Below are positions 61,156 through 64,000 of a stretch of 64,000 bases of DNA, piece after piece; positions within the stretch are counted from its first letter, which is position 1; the number at the start of each line of letters is the position of its first letter. Made by a program: the position numbers and the translations under genes. This stretch comes from Diphasiastrum complanatum. Its lineage: Eukaryota; Streptophyta; Lycopodiopsida; Lycopodiales; Lycopodiaceae. The DNA lies in assembly GCA_029204225.1 (NCBI GenBank), contig CM055092.1, positions 24,166,005 through 24,230,004 of the forward strand, written 5' to 3'. Under the pieces are notes generated by a model. It did not search any database and was not told the DNA's origin. It saw only the letters and a list, made by a program, of their open reading frames with translations.

Positions 61156-64000
61156 TTTTTCAAAGGAAGAACAATATTTTTTAGGATGAGAATTTTTTAT
61201 TTGTTTATCATTCTAGGAATAATAAGGCAGAAGCCATGGGACAGGATTACAGGATGCGAGTAAGGTTTCTATCATTCTAGGAATACGAAGGAAATTTGTT
61301 TGTAGGATTCAAGTTAGGTTGATTTTAAAAAAGATACGGGAATTCATTAGGTAACAGGCTTGATCTTGGATATGTGATGGTGCGGCTTCTTTGTGGTATT
61401 ATCGCTATCAAGGTCGGAACTGCATTTTGTTGTTTTGAGTGAATAGTCATGACAGGTAGTTGAACGGACTTATAGAGCTAATGCTATTTTGTTAAAAGCA
61501 ATTGCCTGATCAATGTGAATTTTGTCCTGCTTTGTGGGTTTATCTTGATTGGAAGAGATGTGAGGAGGCTCAGGATCTAAGAACTTGGGAGGTGGTAATG
61601 GTTCAAGCATTTGTAAACTTTTGTAAATAAGTGATGGGACGACTTTGGTAGGAGTTGCGGAGACTGATCGTTTTGTTGATGCTGTGTTGTGAAACGACAC
61701 ATTTCTCAAGGAGAAACTGATCATTTCCAGCTGCAAGATGGGTTTGTTGATTCTGTGTTGTGAAACGGCATTTGTCAAAGTAGGAACTGATCATTTCCAG
61801 CTTCATTTCCAGTGGATATTATTTTCTGAAGTCAAATTGAATCAAAGTGGGTGGGAGGAATAACTTCTCTAACCATTGTACATTCTCAAGTCAGCAAGCC
61901 TTCTTTTCGTGTCTATATTCTCATATGAGATGGTCAATTCTCAATGCGATGCAAACGAGCCCAGCCTAATTTTGCAGTGTGTTTACGATTCTGCATTTTA
62001 TGATCAGATTTAACTGTGGTGGTACATAGTGTGGACGTACATGTTATATACATACTGGAACGTCTGCAGCAGATTGCTGCAATTACTCTTTTAAGACGGA
62101 GAAACTATTTTTGTTCAACATGTGACAAGGATCGAACCTTTTCCCCAAGCAGGAAACTCTGAAATTTCAGACATTGTGCATATTTTTATTAATTGTTATT
62201 AGCCTATTTGATTCTACCTTACAGGCATCCTGGTCCAACCTCAGAGTAGGCCAAGATGATTGATTCCTTGTTTTTTGTTACTACAATGCAGCCTTTAATG
62301 CAATTTCTGATGAGCATTTTCTCTTAACCTGTTGGCTCAGGTTGGCAGTTGTACACACTTTTCTGCACATTTACCCATTTTGTTTGTTTGAAAAGTTGAG
62401 TAATTACTACTATTACTTGTCCATAGTGCATGGCGTGTTGATTATTGATCTGATGTGGATATATCTGCCATCATGCTTGCAATGATAATCTTAATTTTAA
62501 GTCAAAGATGTTCTTCCCACTAGTAAGTCGTATCATAGGGCAAACAATCACAGTTGACCTTGGCTAAATGTGACCTGTACATGAAGCGTGCTGTGCCAAT
62601 CTTAACAATCATATGATGTTCTTTGCACAATCAAGCCATATCGCAGGGCAAATAATCACAGTAGACCTTGGCTACGACTTACCTGCCAAGATTAATCTTG
62701 CAAACATGTTATTTGAAAGAGTTCTAGTTGTGTAAATGTTGATGGCACCTGTTCATTAGGTGCACCATTTTACCTAGTAAAATCTACAAAGTAAAAATTT
62801 GGATGCACGTCATATTTTGTATTTCCATTGTGCTTGTATAGGCAATCGTTCCATCCTCTCCATTGATGGATAAGAGTAACAAAGTGGTGACATTAAGCAG
62901 CCTGTATTTTATGGTTTAGTTTTTAGCTCCGTCTGTCTGATGCCACTTAAATTGGATTGACACTAAATTGTGTAGTTCCAATTGTGCTTGTTTTAAGCAG
63001 TTGGTCCATCCTCTCCATTGATGTTAGAGTAACAAAATGGTGGCCACTGGCATCAAGCAACCTGTTTTTTGTGGTTTCGGTATTTAGCTCAGGCTGTCCG
63101 ATGTCACATGTTTTAGGACAGTTAAAAATTAGGAGTACCGTAACCCGTTGCTGCTCAGTTCATCGCAATGATAATTGTCCCAACCGCCTGACTGTCATCC
63201 TCAGCCTGTCAGGGCATGTCAGGCTGTCAGATTCAGGATAGTCGTCACACATCCATGTCAGCTGATATTCAGTTTATGCAATGTTTGAATACAGTTTAAA
63301 CAAACTGTTTTTGTGGAAGACCCATCATACTTGTTTACATTCCTATATGATTCCTTAGATGCATGTCATTTTGTGCTGTGATCCCCCCCTCATTTGACAT
63401 CCTGTTCCCTTGACAATATCAATATAATATTATATTTATATGTTGAACTCCTAGGGCTTTGCAACATTTGTCTGTTTTGCAGATATCACCAGCATTTAAT
63501 ATACTGTAAACTCTTTGTAATAGCTAGTTTTCAACCCCATAGCTATGACATTTATCCACAGTTGACTGTTATACTTACAATAGATTTAACGTATGAAGAG
63601 ATTAATGGGTATGTTCTTTACAGGTATATAATGATGTATTTGTATTTTTCCTCTTTTAAAGGCATATACTAATCAAACTGTACACAATGATGACAACAGT
63701 ACACAATGTATGGGTCCGTTTTTTCTTTTTGGTGTGTGTCCCTGTCTTGTATGGCGTATGCTAAGTAGATAAGTAGATATGATGTCGACTTGTATATAAT
63801 GTATTGTTCCAGGTGGTGTTTTGGGTTCAACGATCCATGGAAATGTAGTCAATATTTCCACTAGGCAAAGGTGGGTTTTGTGGAAAATCTAATTTCATTG
63901 CGTGTTGATGGTGACACTCACTTTTTTGGGATTTTGACCACGTTTTTCCCATTATACAAAGGATCACTCACCCACCTTTTTACCGTGGAAAACTTCAAAG
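61156..64000. other. 3' region and intergenic DNA with three local duplications
   Basis: The first few hundred bases are probably 3' UTR. Three tandem or near-tandem duplications follow: 61670-61732 with 61742-61802 (tgtgttgtgaaacg-), 62504-62568 with 62612-62678 (gttctt...cacagt-gaccttggct), and 62822-62945 with 62976-63105 (attgtgcttgt...ccatcctctccattgatg). No gene is recognised to the window end. Confidence 0.5.

Overview
This window is nuclear DNA from a land plant. The genes carry GT-AG introns, one CCCH protein has the plant-specific arginine-rich tandem zinc finger, and the repeats are plant Ty1/copia, Ty3/gypsy, CACTA, LINE and tRNA-derived SINE relics. The species cannot be told from sequence alone. 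Only three protein genes look intact in 64 kb; the rest is decayed transposon and unassigned DNA, as expected of a repeat-rich plant genome.

Layout. 1-600 holds a G-box (CACGTG) array ahead of a TATA box. 0.87-2.85 kb is a minus-strand Ty3/gypsy relic. 2.97-7.5 kb is a decayed CACTA element: a TNP2 transposase on the minus strand, a divergent accessory gene on the plus strand, and a GACGTCGG-type subterminal array. 7.56-9.8 kb is a rearranged copia relic with an LTR. 9.29-13.03 kb and 17.38-24.4 kb are two arms of a large interrupted inverted repeat; an intact single-exon SLC25A44-type mitochondrial carrier gene (15311-16303) sits in the loop. The right arm is split by a separate copia element (18276-22480) that kept its 5' LTR but has only 14 bases of its 3' LTR.

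26208-35856 is a three-finger CCCH zinc-finger gene. Its three coding exons join in frame across a 7.9 kb first intron, which contains an antisense copia element (30.5-34.96 kb). After it come about 22 kb with no gene I can defend. They hold a 1.3 kb terminal-inverted-repeat element (39.1-40.4 kb), a very GC-rich MITE-like element (42.6-43.1 kb), a decayed gene resembling N4/N6 DNA methyltransferases (45.9-48.5 kb, minus), long microsatellites, a LINE relic split by a 127-base GA tract, and a second SINE copy. 59170-61155 is an RR-TZF protein gene with a clear G-box plus TATA promoter and an intron in its 5' UTR.

The three intact genes do not form a pathway. Two are different classes of CCCH RNA-binding regulator about 23 kb apart; the third is a metabolite carrier. 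The most interesting points are architectural: a gene held in the loop of a transposon-built inverted repeat, and a zinc-finger gene whose splicing must cross an antisense retrotransposon. All family assignments come from reading motifs by eye; no database search was run.
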